Shown here one piece after another: positions 37,606 through 46,191 of a DNA stretch of 64,000 nucleotides. Made by a program: the position numbers and the translations under genes. Source of the stretch: Chlamydiota bacterium (GTDB taxonomy: Bacteria; Chlamydiota; Chlamydiia; Chlamydiales; Parachlamydiaceae); assembly GCA_013285965.1 (NCBI GenBank), contig JABDGQ010000004.1:36392-100391 (forward strand). Reading direction: 5' to 3'. The first letter of the stretch is position 1; the number at the start of each line of letters is the position of its first letter. The notes beneath the pieces are model-generated. The model was not told the origin of the DNA and did not search any database. It saw only the letters and a program-made list of their open reading frames with translations.

Positions 37606-38718
37606 CTACAGCACTGAATAAGAAGCTTCTACATTTTTAATCAGAGGCCAGTCAGGATAATCTAGCTTGATAGTATATTTTAAAAGCACTTGTACTTGCA
37701 CACCAAAGGATTTCAAAACTGTAAAATCATCATCCGAATCATTTAACTTAGACCACTTAGCGATAATAACTTTATTTGTTTTGCATACTTCTACATAATC
37801 TATAAAGCCTGCTTTGGTGCGATGAATGGTTACATTATGCCCTAGCTCTTTTGATTTTGCGGCAAAGCAATATTCATTTTTACCGAATGGATCCATCCAT
37901 TTCCAAGTTGGAATTTGCAGGACTAATTGATCATAAGCGATCTCCTGATGAGCTCCTTGTGCGATAGACAATTGCAAAATTTTATACCATAATTGCAAAG
38001 AACTTTGTTCTTTGGAGATTATTTGCTGCAAGAGATCCTCTACCACCTTTAAAGATGCAGCACTTGCCTCAGCTTTTGGTTCAAGATGTAAAAATGAAAT
38101 CTTAGTATCGTTATTTAAATCGCTGACAACACAATCTACACCGTTATCTAAGGCTCGTTCAGTGGCAATATAAGCATTGTTAACCCTGACGCCAAAGTTA
38201 TAAGCCTCATAGTGATTTTTCACCTCTTGAGTAAGTGAAAAAGTTTGCAGCTCGCTAATTTTTTGTGGAATGATCGCAAGCTGTTTTTTGATTTCATCCG
38301 CTATGCTTGCTTGATAAAGCTCATTGAACACTTGCAAATCAAACTGTAAACTTGCGCTATCTTTTTGGAATTGAAATTGCTGTAAAAATATATTGGCAAT
38401 TTTACCAATCAACCACAGCCACCAATTACTATCTATTTTATTTTGACGATTTTGTAATAAATTTTCTGTACAATCATAGATTTGGCGCGCTTCTTGGTAA
38501 AAATTAGTAAATTTTAAAGCACCACTTTGTAATTGCTGTTGCAGCTCTGTGAGTTTTGACTTTGAAATCTGCATAATTTCAGATAAAGCGAGCCGCTCAT
38601 TTTTATTATCTGTCTCATAGAAAGTTGCTGATACATAATGTTTAGCAGCGATCACCTCTTTCAATAAAAAAGACCAGTCAGTGGGAGTAATGAAAGGATT
38701 TGTAGATAACTTTTCCAT
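37606..38718 (-). CDS. Unrecognised helical protein of 370 residues
   Basis: No family is recognised. The first ~190 residues are rich in Gln, Glu and Leu with heptad-like patterns, suggesting helical bundles or coiled coil. A Trp-rich short hydrophobic patch WWLWLIGKIANIF lies near residue 105. The C-terminal half is mixed with several Trp and Tyr. No signal peptide is seen. It stands alone between glmM and clpC, with family B elements on both sides, which suggests a lineage-specific or acquired gene. Confidence 0.6.
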   Translation of the reverse strand: MEKLSTNPFITPTDWSFLLKEVIAAKHYVSATFYETDNKNERLALSEIMQISKSKLTELQQQLQSGALKFTNFYQEARQIYDCTENLLQNRQNKIDSNWWLWLIGKIANIFLQQFQFQKDSASLQFDLQVFNELYQASIADEIKKQLAIIPQKISELQTFSLTQEVKNHYEAYNFGVRVNNAYIATERALDNGVDCVVSDLNNDTKISFLHLEPKAEASAASLKVVEDLLQQIISKEQSSLQLWYKILQLSIAQGAHQEIAYDQLVLQIPTWKWMDPFGKNEYCFAAKSKELGHNVTIHRTKAGFIDYVEVCKTNKVIIAKWSKLNDSDDDFTVLKSFGVQVQVLLKYTIKLDYPDWPLIKNVEASYSVL

Positions 38719-39077
38719 AGAATTATTATTAGACTTCTTTCGAAAGAAAGATATTATTTTTAAATATTATGCCGAAAACATTTCTCACTAAAATTAATTA
38801 GTTTGAAATTATTAATTTTATAGAGCGAATTATACTATATATTGTGATTGATGACAACAAAGGCGGAATAAAAAACACCCTCCCTGCAAAGCCAGGAAAA
38901 GTGCTGTTTTTAATTTTAATTATTCACCTTACGCATAACTTGAACAAGTGATTTTTGATATAGCCTAGAGCTATATATAAGGAGACACATTGCATAAGCT
39001 CTTTGCAAAATGCGTCTCCTTTATAGATGGCTACGGATAGGTTCTAAAGCCACTCTTCAAATTATCCGTAAGGTGAG
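38719..39077. other. Repeat-filled intergenic region between orphan gene and clpC
   Basis: This stretch holds a family B palindrome at 38730-38750 and the full family A copy at 38922-39078; the remaining ~170 bases are AT-rich and show no gene. The 38880-38915 segment has a weak hairpin with a T-run, perhaps a terminator on the rightward strand. Confidence 0.6.
38730..38750. repeat. Family B degenerate palindrome
   Basis: TAGACTTCTTTCGAAAGAAAG is a near-palindrome made of one family B end and a partial inverted copy. It lies 12 bases upstream of the start of the leftward orphan gene, so it is not at a gene end. Confidence 0.6.
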
Positions 39078-39078
39078 T
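38922..39078. repeat. Family A element, full-length copy at the end of clpC
   Basis: Ends 38922-38943 and 39057-39078 are inverted, with two or three differences. The interior again holds GCATTGCA / TGCAAAATGCGTCTCC-type inverted arms. Its right end touches the clpC stop codon, so the stop triplet of that gene is formed at the element's boundary. Confidence 0.85.
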
Positions 39079-41630
39079 TAACTAGCAGAGACTACTTGAT
39101 CAACATTTTTAATGGGCTTGACATGTAACGGAAAAAGATCATCATAAATAAAGACAACTTTGTCATCTTGCAAAACCGCACGACAACGAATTCCTTCGTT
39201 AGGATGATTGAGTATTTTTTCAGCTAATGGGTCTTCGAGCAACTCTTCGATAATACGTCGGAGGGGACGAGCTCCCATTTCGGGTTGAAAACCTTTGTCC
39301 ACTAAAAAGTTTTTAGTACTATCATCTAAATCAATGAAAACCTCGCGACGACCAAGTCGTTTTTTCAACTTATCAATTTCTAAGTTAATTACATGTAACA
39401 AACTAGTTTTATTAAGTGGGTGGAAAATAATCACATCATTTAGACGATTCAAAAACTCAGGTTTAAAGCGTCTCTTGACTTCGGCCTCAATCTTTTCTTT
39501 GATGCGGTCATAATCTAAATTACCTTCTACTACCCCAAAACCAATTTCGGTACTCTTTTTAATTAAATCAGCCCCTAAATTAGAGGTCATGATAATTATA
39601 GTATTGCGAAAATCGACTTTACGTCCAAATGAATCAGTTAAACGCCCTTCTTCTAGGATTTGCAACAACAAATCCATGACATCCGGATGTGCCTTCTCAA
39701 TTTCATCAAACAAAACTACCGAATATGGACGTTGCCGCACCTGTTCCGTAAGCTGCCCACCCTCTTCATGTCCCACGTAGCCAGGTGGAGAGCCAGTCAT
39801 GCGACTCACCGCAAATTTTTCCATATACTCGGACATATCAACTTGAATGAGCGCTTCTTCGCCACCAAACATATTAATGGCAAGCAGACGGGCCAATAGA
39901 GTTTTTCCAACACCGGTAGGACCTAAAAATAAGAAGGCACCAATGGGACGATTAGGATCTTTAATATCAGCGCGGCTTCTTCTAATGGCGCGACAAACCG
40001 TTTTAATGGCATCTTCTTGTCCAATGATACTTTCTTTTAAAATTTCTTCCATTTTGAGCACTTTTTGCAATTCACCCTCTGTTAAACGGCTCAATGGTAT
40101 GCCAGTTTGCTTTGCAATAACGCTAGCAACATCTTCGTCTTCGACGATGACTTCGTGTTCTTCTTTATTAATTTCCCATTCGGCTCTAATTTGTTGTAAT
40201 TGCTCACGCAGATTTTTTTCTTTATCGCGCAATTTGGCTGCCTTTTCATACTCTTGTTTGCCAATCGCTTCTTCTTTGGCAAGGCGTGTCACCTCAATAT
40301 CAGATTCAAATTTGCTGATATCTTGTGGTTGATTCATCATTGAAATGCGCATTTTAGCGCCTGCTTCATCGATTAAATCAATAGCTTTATCTGGTAAAAA
40401 TCTTCCGTGAATATAGCGATCCGATAATATGGCCGCGGCATGAATGGCTTGTGGTGTAAAAAATACTTTGTGATGTTTTTCGTATTCAGGTTTCAAGCCA
40501 TTGAGAATCTCAATTGTCTCATCGACACTGGGCGGTGCAATAAACACTTTTTGAAAGCGACGCTCAAGTGCTGCATCTTTCTCGATGTGTTTGCGATATT
40601 CATCTATAGTTGTAGCTCCAATACATTGAAGTTCGCCACGCGATAAAGAAGGTTTTAAAATGTTAGAAGCATCAATAGCCCCCTCCGCAGCTCCGGCACC
40701 AACAATAGTGTGTAGCTCATCGATAAAAAGAAGGACGTTCCCATTTTTTTTAATCTCATCCATGACGGCTTTGATGCGCTCTTCAAACTGACCGCGATAT
40801 TTTGTTCCGGCAATCATCAAAGCTAAATCAAGGGTAATCAATTTTTTTTTGCGCAAAGCATCAGGTACATTTCCATTAACAATAGCTTGCGCTAGCCCCT
40901 CCACAATAGCAGTTTTTCCAACGCCAGCCTCCCCTACTAAAACGGGATTATTTTTGCGTCGGCGACATAAAATCAGAATCAGCCGTTCAATTTCCTCTTT
41001 ACGACCGATAACTGGATCCAACTTCCCTTCGCGGAACATCTCTGTTAAATCATGACCGTAAGCTTTTAGGGCTGGCATTTTTTCGTTACCACCACCACCT
41101 GATGATTTTTCGTAGCCAAATTTTCCCTGCCCCCCTGATCCTTGCCCCAATGGCTGCATGCCAGTGTCCCCTATGGGCGGTAATTGCAGATTAAAAGTGG
41201 CCAATTCTTTTAACACCTCTTTGCGTACTTCTTGCAAATTGACATTTAAGTTTTCAAGCACTTGTGCTGCTACACCATCAGTTTGGCGTAGTAAACCAAG
41301 CAATAAGTGTTCAGTACCAACATAGTTGTGGTTAAGATTAGCTGCCTCTTCATTAGCGTGCTCAAAAACTTTTTTAACCTTTCCTGTCAAAGCTGGATCG
41401 CCATAAACTTGTATCTCAGGTCCATAACCAACTAATTTTTCAACCTCTGCACGCACTGTTTCAAAATCAATATTGAGATTGCGCAAAACATTTACAGCTA
41501 CACCCTGACCAAGCTTAAGTAGGCCAAGCAAGACATGTTCCGTGCCCAAATAATTGTGGTTTAACCGCTGTGCCTCTTTTTTGGCCAATTTAATAACTTG
41601 CTTGGCCCGATTGGTAAATTTATCAAACAT
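39078..41630 (-). CDS. clpC: Clp protease ATPase subunit ClpC
   Basis: ClpC unfolds proteins and feeds them to ClpP. The 850 residues comprise an N-terminal pair of Clp-N repeats (each with [16 protein letters not shown]), a first AAA domain with GEAGVGKTA, a central region with the UVR-like coil, and a second AAA domain with [11 protein letters not shown]. This is the standard chlamydial ClpC layout. GAGGTAG precedes the ATG. The last codons read into the family A element, so the C-terminus is VSAS then stop. Confidence 0.96.
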   Translation of the reverse strand: MFDKFTNRAKQVIKLAKKEAQRLNHNYLGTEHVLLGLLKLGQGVAVNVLRNLNIDFETVRAEVEKLVGYGPEIQVYGDPALTGKVKKVFEHANEEAANLNHNYVGTEHLLLGLLRQTDGVAAQVLENLNVNLQEVRKEVLKELATFNLQLPPIGDTGMQPLGQGSGGQGKFGYEKSSGGGGNEKMPALKAYGHDLTEMFREGKLDPVIGRKEEIERLILILCRRRKNNPVLVGEAGVGKTAIVEGLAQAIVNGNVPDALRKKKLITLDLALMIAGTKYRGQFEERIKAVMDEIKKNGNVLLFIDELHTIVGAGAAEGAIDASNILKPSLSRGELQCIGATTIDEYRKHIEKDAALERRFQKVFIAPPSVDETIEILNGLKPEYEKHHKVFFTPQAIHAAAILSDRYIHGRFLPDKAIDLIDEAGAKMRISMMNQPQDISKFESDIEVTRLAKEEAIGKQEYEKAAKLRDKEKNLREQLQQIRAEWEINKEEHEVIVEDEDVASVIAKQTGIPLSRLTEGELQKVLKMEEILKESIIGQEDAIKTVCRAIRRSRADIKDPNRPIGAFLFLGPTGVGKTLLARLLAINMFGGEEALIQVDMSEYMEKFAVSRMTGSPPGYVGHEEGGQLTEQVRQRPYSVVLFDEIEKAHPDVMDLLLQILEEGRLTDSFGRKVDFRNTIIIMTSNLGADLIKKSTEIGFGVVEGNLDYDRIKEKIEAEVKRRFKPEFLNRLNDVIIFHPLNKTSLLHVINLEIDKLKKRLGRREVFIDLDDSTKNFLVDKGFQPEMGARPLRRIIEELLEDPLAEKILNHPNEGIRCRAVLQDDKVVFIYDDLFPLHVKPIKNVDQVVSAS

Positions 41631-41855
41631 TCTACCTCAATTTTTTATCTATACTAAAAGTAGCTTCAAAGCGCTTTATAATCTAAACTAAGCACAATAT
41701 GCACACTATTTTATATTTGTTATCCTCAATGTAGAGTGTCGAGTTATTTTTTGCAACATGCTCAATTTAATTTAGCTGTAGAATGTGTTTAGAAAATTTC
41801 AACTTAATGGATCGATTTGCTACAATTTAACTTGGCTTGAATTGGAGTATATAAT

Positions 41856-42827
41856 ATGTCAACTTGTCCTTCTTCTAATATTAAAGCAAAATCGCGCTTA
41901 AATGTATTACCCACTAGGCAACCTCAAGAGATTTTAGAAACTGATGCAGTCGGACCGGGTCGTTTTCCCTTATGGTTGCATCGTCGTTTGCCACTTGGTC
42001 ATGGTGTACAACAGACGGGACAAGTTTTAAATAAACAACGCTTACACACAGTCTGTGAAGAGGCGCGTTGCCCAAATTTACCTGAGTGTTGGGCGCGTCA
42101 AACTGCTACATTTCTGATTATGGGATCTGCTTGCACCAGAAATTGTGGTTTTTGTGATATTGATTTTAACAAACAACCACAACCTCTTGATGAAGATGAA
42201 CCAGAAAGAGTTGCCCAATCAGTGGTGCAATTAAATTTACGCCATGTAGTTATTACCATGGTGGCCCGCGATGATTTGCCGGATGGAGGCAGTGCACATT
42301 TAGTAAAAGTTATGCAAACGATTCGCAAAGCTTGCCCAAAAGCAAGTATTGAGGTTTTAACATCTGATTTTGCTGGCCGCAAAGAGTCCTGGGAAGAGGT
42401 ACTTAACGCAGAGCCCAATATTTTTAATCACAATATCGAAACAGTTGAGGATCTTACGCCACGCGTCCGTCATAAAGCTACCTATAAGCGCACATTAGAA
42501 TTACTACATTATGCAAGTACACACACTACTGGGAAAACAATAAAAATTAAATCGGGATTAATGGTAGGCTTGGGAGAGCAAGAAGAGCAAGTTTACCAGA
42601 CACTGCGCGATCTAAAAACAGCTGGCTGCAACATCGTCACCATTGGACAATACTTACAACCAAATCGGCACAAACTATTGGTCAAAAGTTTTGTCACCCC
42701 CCAACAGTTTAAAATATATGAAAATTATGGTTATCAAATTGGAATCAATTATGTTTATGCAGCCCCATTTGTCCGCTCGAGTTACAATGCTGATCAATTA
42801 TTTAACACGATAAAAGCTGAAGATTAA
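41856..42827 (+). CDS. lipA: Lipoyl synthase
   Basis: LipA inserts two sulfur atoms into octanoyl groups on the E2 and H proteins. It has two iron-sulfur cluster motifs: the auxiliary CEEARCPNLPEC and the radical-SAM CTRNCGFC. The rest (VITMVARDDLPDGG, HNIETV, KSGLMVGLGE) is canonical for the family, 323 residues with a slightly long N-terminus. It is divergent from clpC; the 225-base gap should contain both promoters, but none stands out. Confidence 0.96.
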   Translation: MSTCPSSNIKAKSRLNVLPTRQPQEILETDAVGPGRFPLWLHRRLPLGHGVQQTGQVLNKQRLHTVCEEARCPNLPECWARQTATFLIMGSACTRNCGFCDIDFNKQPQPLDEDEPERVAQSVVQLNLRHVVITMVARDDLPDGGSAHLVKVMQTIRKACPKASIEVLTSDFAGRKESWEEVLNAEPNIFNHNIETVEDLTPRVRHKATYKRTLELLHYASTHTTGKTIKIKSGLMVGLGEQEEQVYQTLRDLKTAGCNIVTIGQYLQPNRHKLLVKSFVTPQQFKIYENYGYQIGINYVYAAPFVRSSYNADQLFNTIKAED

Positions 42828-42833
42828 TTAAAA

Positions 42834-43778
42834 ATGACTAATAAAAAAATTCCTAATTCTAAAGATTCGTTTCCGATGATCGATGCTACTGATCATGCCA
42901 TTTTAATGCATCGCGATGCTCATTTTGGTGGCTTATTTTCTATCATGCTCCCATATTATCGTGACGATGGTAAGGGTGTGCAAGTTGAGTTTAAAATTAG
43001 TCGTATCGAACAACTGGCTGTCTTAGAAGAACAATTAAAAGAAAATTTAGCCGCAGCTGTTTTGAGCGCCCATGAAGCACACAGAGTCGCAGATGCAATT
43101 GAATCTTACCGTAAATTGCGTGATATATATGAAATAAACAATCCTAGCACTGTTTTACCGCGTTTAATTGCCGATCTGATTTTAGCCGAAGACGAGGCAG
43201 AAGAAGAAATCAAAGCTTTGGTAGCACAAAAAAATAAGGCGGTAACACCTTTAATCGATATTTTAAAACAGGAAGAATTTTACGATCCTCTCTTTCCTGG
43301 CTATGGGCAAGCACCATACCTTGCGGCTAAAACGCTTGGGCTTATTGGCGATAAAAGAGCGATCATCGCTATTTTTGAGGCCATCGGCAAAAGTGATTTT
43401 TTTGTCGACGAACACCTTTGCGATACACTAAAACAAATCGGGACAGCGGCCTGCACGTTTTTGTTACAGGTAGTTAAATCTCGACCCCTCAATGAAGATA
43501 ATATCAAAGCGGCAATCGCGCTATTAAATTTTAAAAACGAACCGGGGGTGGCAGATAGTTGCTTTGAGCTTGTGCAAAAATTAGATGTGCATGAAAACGA
43601 ATTCTTATCGAGTTACTTAATTTTAATTTGTGCTGGATTGCAAGAAAAAGAAGAGCGTGCCGAATTCATAAAATGGTCTTTACAACCAAACCTTCCGCGC
43701 CATTTGCTAGCAGATGTGCAAGCGGTCAAGGGTGAATGGAATGACTATTCTCAAGTTACAGACCAATTTGAGCAATAA
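42834..43778 (+). CDS. HEAT-repeat-like protein
   Basis: 314 residues, acidic and almost entirely helical. The second half shows HEAT/PBS-lyase-like helical repeats such as AAKTLGLIGDKRAIIAIFEAI followed by LCDTLKQIGTAACTFLLQVV. The N-terminal ~90 residues contain a globular segment with no known match. It follows lipA by 6 bases and is likely co-transcribed, yet no lipoylation role can be claimed. Such repeats usually bind other proteins. Its end overlaps the next, convergent gene by 23 bases. Confidence 0.7.
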   Translation: MTNKKIPNSKDSFPMIDATDHAILMHRDAHFGGLFSIMLPYYRDDGKGVQVEFKISRIEQLAVLEEQLKENLAAAVLSAHEAHRVADAIESYRKLRDIYEINNPSTVLPRLIADLILAEDEAEEEIKALVAQKNKAVTPLIDILKQEEFYDPLFPGYGQAPYLAAKTLGLIGDKRAIIAIFEAIGKSDFFVDEHLCDTLKQIGTAACTFLLQVVKSRPLNEDNIKAAIALLNFKNEPGVADSCFELVQKLDVHENEFLSSYLILICAGLQEKEERAEFIKWSLQPNLPRHLLADVQAVKGEWNDYSQVTDQFEQ

Positions 43779-44148
43779 TATCTAAGGCAACATTGATGAT
43801 GGTTCCCACTAAAGGGATTGCCGCAATCAATAAACGAGAAATAAACAAGATTTTTAATGTAGCATCATTGTTAATCCTACGATATAAATTATAGTTAATA
43901 CCAAGTTTATTCAAAGCCCCTTGATCCTCTTTATAGACAGCATAAATAGCATTAATTGCTAATGCAGTACCATAAAATGGTATCAAAGAATAATTTTTAA
44001 ATTGATTAACCTCAACAAATGCTCCATAATTATGAGACATTCCAGAACAGGGCATCCCGTGTATACCATCACTCATGCGACCATAGATTATACCAAAAAA
44101 AGGCGAGATTGCTTCAGAGCAACCAGCACATATACCAAGATTGTTCAT
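43756..44148 (-). CDS. Unrecognised small membrane protein
   Basis: A 130-residue protein with two hydrophobic segments at about residues 54-72 and 99-127, separated by a short basic loop. The N-terminus has several Cys and Gly residues. The paired hydrophobic segments with a short loop recall the bilobed pattern of chlamydial inclusion-membrane proteins, but other membrane proteins have it as well and no motif confirms the role. The gene is convergent with, and overlaps by 23 bases, the HEAT-like gene. Confidence 0.55.
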   Translation of the reverse strand: MNNLGICAGCSEAISPFFGIIYGRMSDGIHGMPCSGMSHNYGAFVEVNQFKNYSLIPFYGTALAINAIYAVYKEDQGALNKLGINYNLYRRINNDATLKILFISRLLIAAIPLVGTIINVALDIIAQIGL

Positions 44149-44172
44149 TTTACCTCATTATTTATAATCAAT

Positions 44173-44190
44173 ATTAGACTTCTTTTGAAA
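44173..44190. repeat. Family B lone end
   Basis: TTAGACTTCTTTTGAAAC matches the family B end; no inverted partner is visible nearby. It lies between the small membrane protein gene and the nitroreductase gene. Confidence 0.55.
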
Positions 44191-44334
44191 CTGCAATCCC
44201 GTGCCTGTGCATGTGACAATGCGCGTTAAGCTAAGCCATTAAGTCATTAAGTCATTTAAAATTAATTAATTATTAAAACACATAAAATTTCTTCATTATC
44301 AACATATAGTTTCCAATGAGATAATTTCTAAACA

Positions 44335-44949
44335 TTAGATAACTTTACAAGCTGTTGAAAAATCTAATCTTGGGTTACGTTGATTAATTCCAGAAATATC
44401 GCCATATCCAATATTGCAAATAAAATTAGACTTCCAAGTTGTATTTGCAAAAAATTCTAGATCCACTTTGTTATTGTCAAATCCCGAAATAGGACCACAG
44501 TCTAAACCCAAAGCTCGCGCAGCAAGGATCATATAGGCACCCTGTAATGAACTATTACGAAATACAGTTGAATGTATCAATTCTGGCTTATTTTCAAAAA
44601 ATGACTTCCAATTTATATTAGGTGTAAGGATGTTGAAATATTCATAAAATTTAGTTTCCCAAGCTACGATTATATTTACAGGGGCTTGGATTGTTTTATG
44701 AATATTTTTTTCCATTAAGCAGGGCGCTAATCGCTTTTTAGCTTCTTCTGAGACGAGAATTAAAAATCGCGCCGGACAACCATTAGCACTCGTGGGTCCC
44801 ATCTTGAATAGATCATAGAGTTCATGTATCAATTCAATAGAGACTTCTCTATCTTGCCACACGTTAAAGCTTCTTGCTTCAAGAAAAAGTTGATTTAGAC
44901 AAGTGTCATTTAATTTATCTTTTAGAATTGCACTTTTTGAACTGTTCAT
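44335..44949 (-). CDS. RutE-like nitroreductase family protein
   Basis: The sequence follows the RutE/malonic semialdehyde reductase branch of FMN nitroreductases: LFLEARSFNVWQDR, GPTSANGCPARF, APVNIIVAWETKFYE, RNSSLQGAYMILAARALGLDCGPISGFD, and INIGYGD-like NIGYGDISG. The enzyme would use FMN and NAD(P)H; the natural substrate here is unknown, as no pyrimidine-degradation genes are near. ATG 44949 is preferred because homologues begin about there; the upstream ATG 45045 adds 32 residues without similarity. About 204 residues. Confidence 0.85.
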   Translation of the reverse strand: MNSSKSAILKDKLNDTCLNQLFLEARSFNVWQDREVSIELIHELYDLFKMGPTSANGCPARFLILVSEEAKKRLAPCLMEKNIHKTIQAPVNIIVAWETKFYEYFNILTPNINWKSFFENKPELIHSTVFRNSSLQGAYMILAARALGLDCGPISGFDNNKVDLEFFANTTWKSNFICNIGYGDISGINQRNPRLDFSTACKVI

Positions 44950-45127
44950 TGGATGCCAGGTATTAAGAGTGTTTTTGGCAAATACACGTTTATTCATATT
45001 AACATTAAAAATATAATAAGAAATAACATGTAATTTCAAGGTCAAACTTTGAAATTACATAGTAGTATATTTGCTATGATAAAGCAAGGAGGAATGAAGG
45101 TTATTATTTTCAATTTTTCTTTAAAAA

Positions 45128-45203
45128 ACTCACCTTAAGCATAATTTGAACAAGTGATTTTTGACATAGCCTAAAGCCACTCTTCAAATTATGCAAGGTT
45201 AGT
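45128..45203. repeat. Family A element, short copy at the end of the Euo-like gene
   Basis: Left end 45128-45149 and degenerate right end 45184-45203 are inverted; the interior hairpin is missing. The right end lies 2 bases from the stop codon of the leftward Euo-like gene. Both this gene and clpC end in GCTAGTTAA at the element boundary. Confidence 0.75.
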
Positions 45204-45205
45204 TA

Positions 45206-45628
45206 TTAACTAGCTTGAATGCGTGTTTTCTTTTGATTTTGCTTTTCTTGGTATTCGGCTACATCATCTTTATGAATAATCCAAGCCGCCCCTTTACGTA
45301 CCGCTTTCAATTGACCAATGCGAGTAGCGTAATAAATTTTTTGAGCTGGCACGCCGATTAAGCGAGCAACTTGATTTACTGAATAATAGCCTTTATCATT
45401 GTCAAATAACAATTCGCCATCAAAAATAGATTTTGTTCTTGAATATTTGTGAGTACGATATTCATTCAAATCATCTACATTAATCGTCCAACGTGTAGTT
45501 TCTTTGGTGGCTTTTAGTTTATTTAATTTAATAGCTACATAAATAGCTTGTCTTGTTACATTATTTAATTGTGCTGCTTCTGTTATTGAAACAACTTTTT
45601 TATTGTGTGATTCATTATTTTGAGACAT
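45206..45628 (-). CDS. euo: Euo-like double helix-turn-helix regulator
   Basis: A 140-residue protein made of two excisionase/MerR-type helix-turn-helix units: SITEAAQLNNVTRQAIYVAI and YSVNQVARLIGVPAQKIYYAT, joined by a basic linker. This is the layout I know from the chlamydial late-gene repressor Euo, which holds back late genes during replication. Its neighbourhood with tsp also fits, since both lie close together in Chlamydia. The symbol rests on layout and context, not on a computed alignment. It has its own near-consensus promoter. Confidence 0.7.
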   Translation of the reverse strand: MSQNNESHNKKVVSITEAAQLNNVTRQAIYVAIKLNKLKATKETTRWTINVDDLNEYRTHKYSRTKSIFDGELLFDNDKGYYSVNQVARLIGVPAQKIYYATRIGQLKAVRKGAAWIIHKDDVAEYQEKQNQKKTRIQAS

Positions 45629-45697
45629 TTTACCCTCTGTGTATAAAAAACAATGTTAGAAAAATTTAATTAATTAGTTAGTTATCAAACGACGACG

Positions 45698-45726
45698 ATT
45701 ATAACATAAAAGAAAATTTAAATCAA
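45698..45726 (-). promoter_or_regulatory. Near-consensus promoter of the Euo-like gene
   Basis: Read leftward, TTGATT (45721-45726) and TATAAT (45698-45703) are separated by 17 bases, about 70 bases before the ATG. A perfect -10 box predicts strong, early expression, in keeping with a regulator needed at the start of the cycle. Confidence 0.65.
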
Positions 45727-45884
45727 GCGTTCTTAAAAATAATTTAGTTAACAATACGAAAACAATCGGACTATCGTTATTAATGATGCTAGAATACTAT
45801 CTTGTATATAGGCGAGAGTGACTACAACAAATTAATAGCTAAAACTACAACACATCAATTGTGTATCATGACACAAAATCTTTT

Positions 45885-45939
45885 CTTTTCATTTAAGAGC
45901 AAATGACTTAAAATTAACTTTGCTCTGAATAGTGAAAAG
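45885..45939. other. Two-part stem-loop in the euo-tsp gap
   Basis: AGAGCAAA (45896-45903) pairs with TTTGCTCT (45919-45926), and CTTTTCA (45885-45891) pairs with TGAAAAG (45933-45939), giving a 15-pair stem with small internal gaps and a 15-base loop. It is not next to a stop codon and has no T-tail. Confidence 0.5.
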
Positions 45940-46191
45940 GATTGCTCATGATTATACATAATTTAAGAATAAATTAAATAAATTTCTCAATTTTATGCTT
46001 TTCCACTTAATATTAAATAATCTACATTTGGCACTAAAAATTTCTTGGGCGTGCTTAAATAAACACTAAGACGCTCGCTAAGTCAAAAACAAAAGCCATA
46101 ATATATAGAATATTTGAAATAGGCTCATAGCAGGTCTCACAAGTTATTGCGATAAATGAAATTTTAAAATTGTAGCATAGGCACAAACAAG

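Larger units (their letters stand above)
45629..46191. other. Long divergent intergenic region between the Euo-like gene and tsp
   Basis: 563 bases without a convincing gene. It contains the Euo-like promoter, a cluster of small inverted repeats around 45850-45876 (ACACA and TGTGT arms), and a two-part hairpin at 45885-45939. AT-rich sequence follows up to tsp, with no clear tsp promoter. A small RNA or operator cluster could lie here. Confidence 0.55.

Noticed and set aside
39847-40332. 161-codon open frame on the plus strand within clpC
   Set aside because: It is fully antisense to the conserved ATPase domains of clpC and has a Ser/Phe-rich shadow composition.
45629-46191. tRNA, tmRNA or other known structural RNA in the long gap
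   Set aside because: No TTCGA-type T-loop with a paired acceptor stem, and no known RNA signature was found here or in the other gaps.
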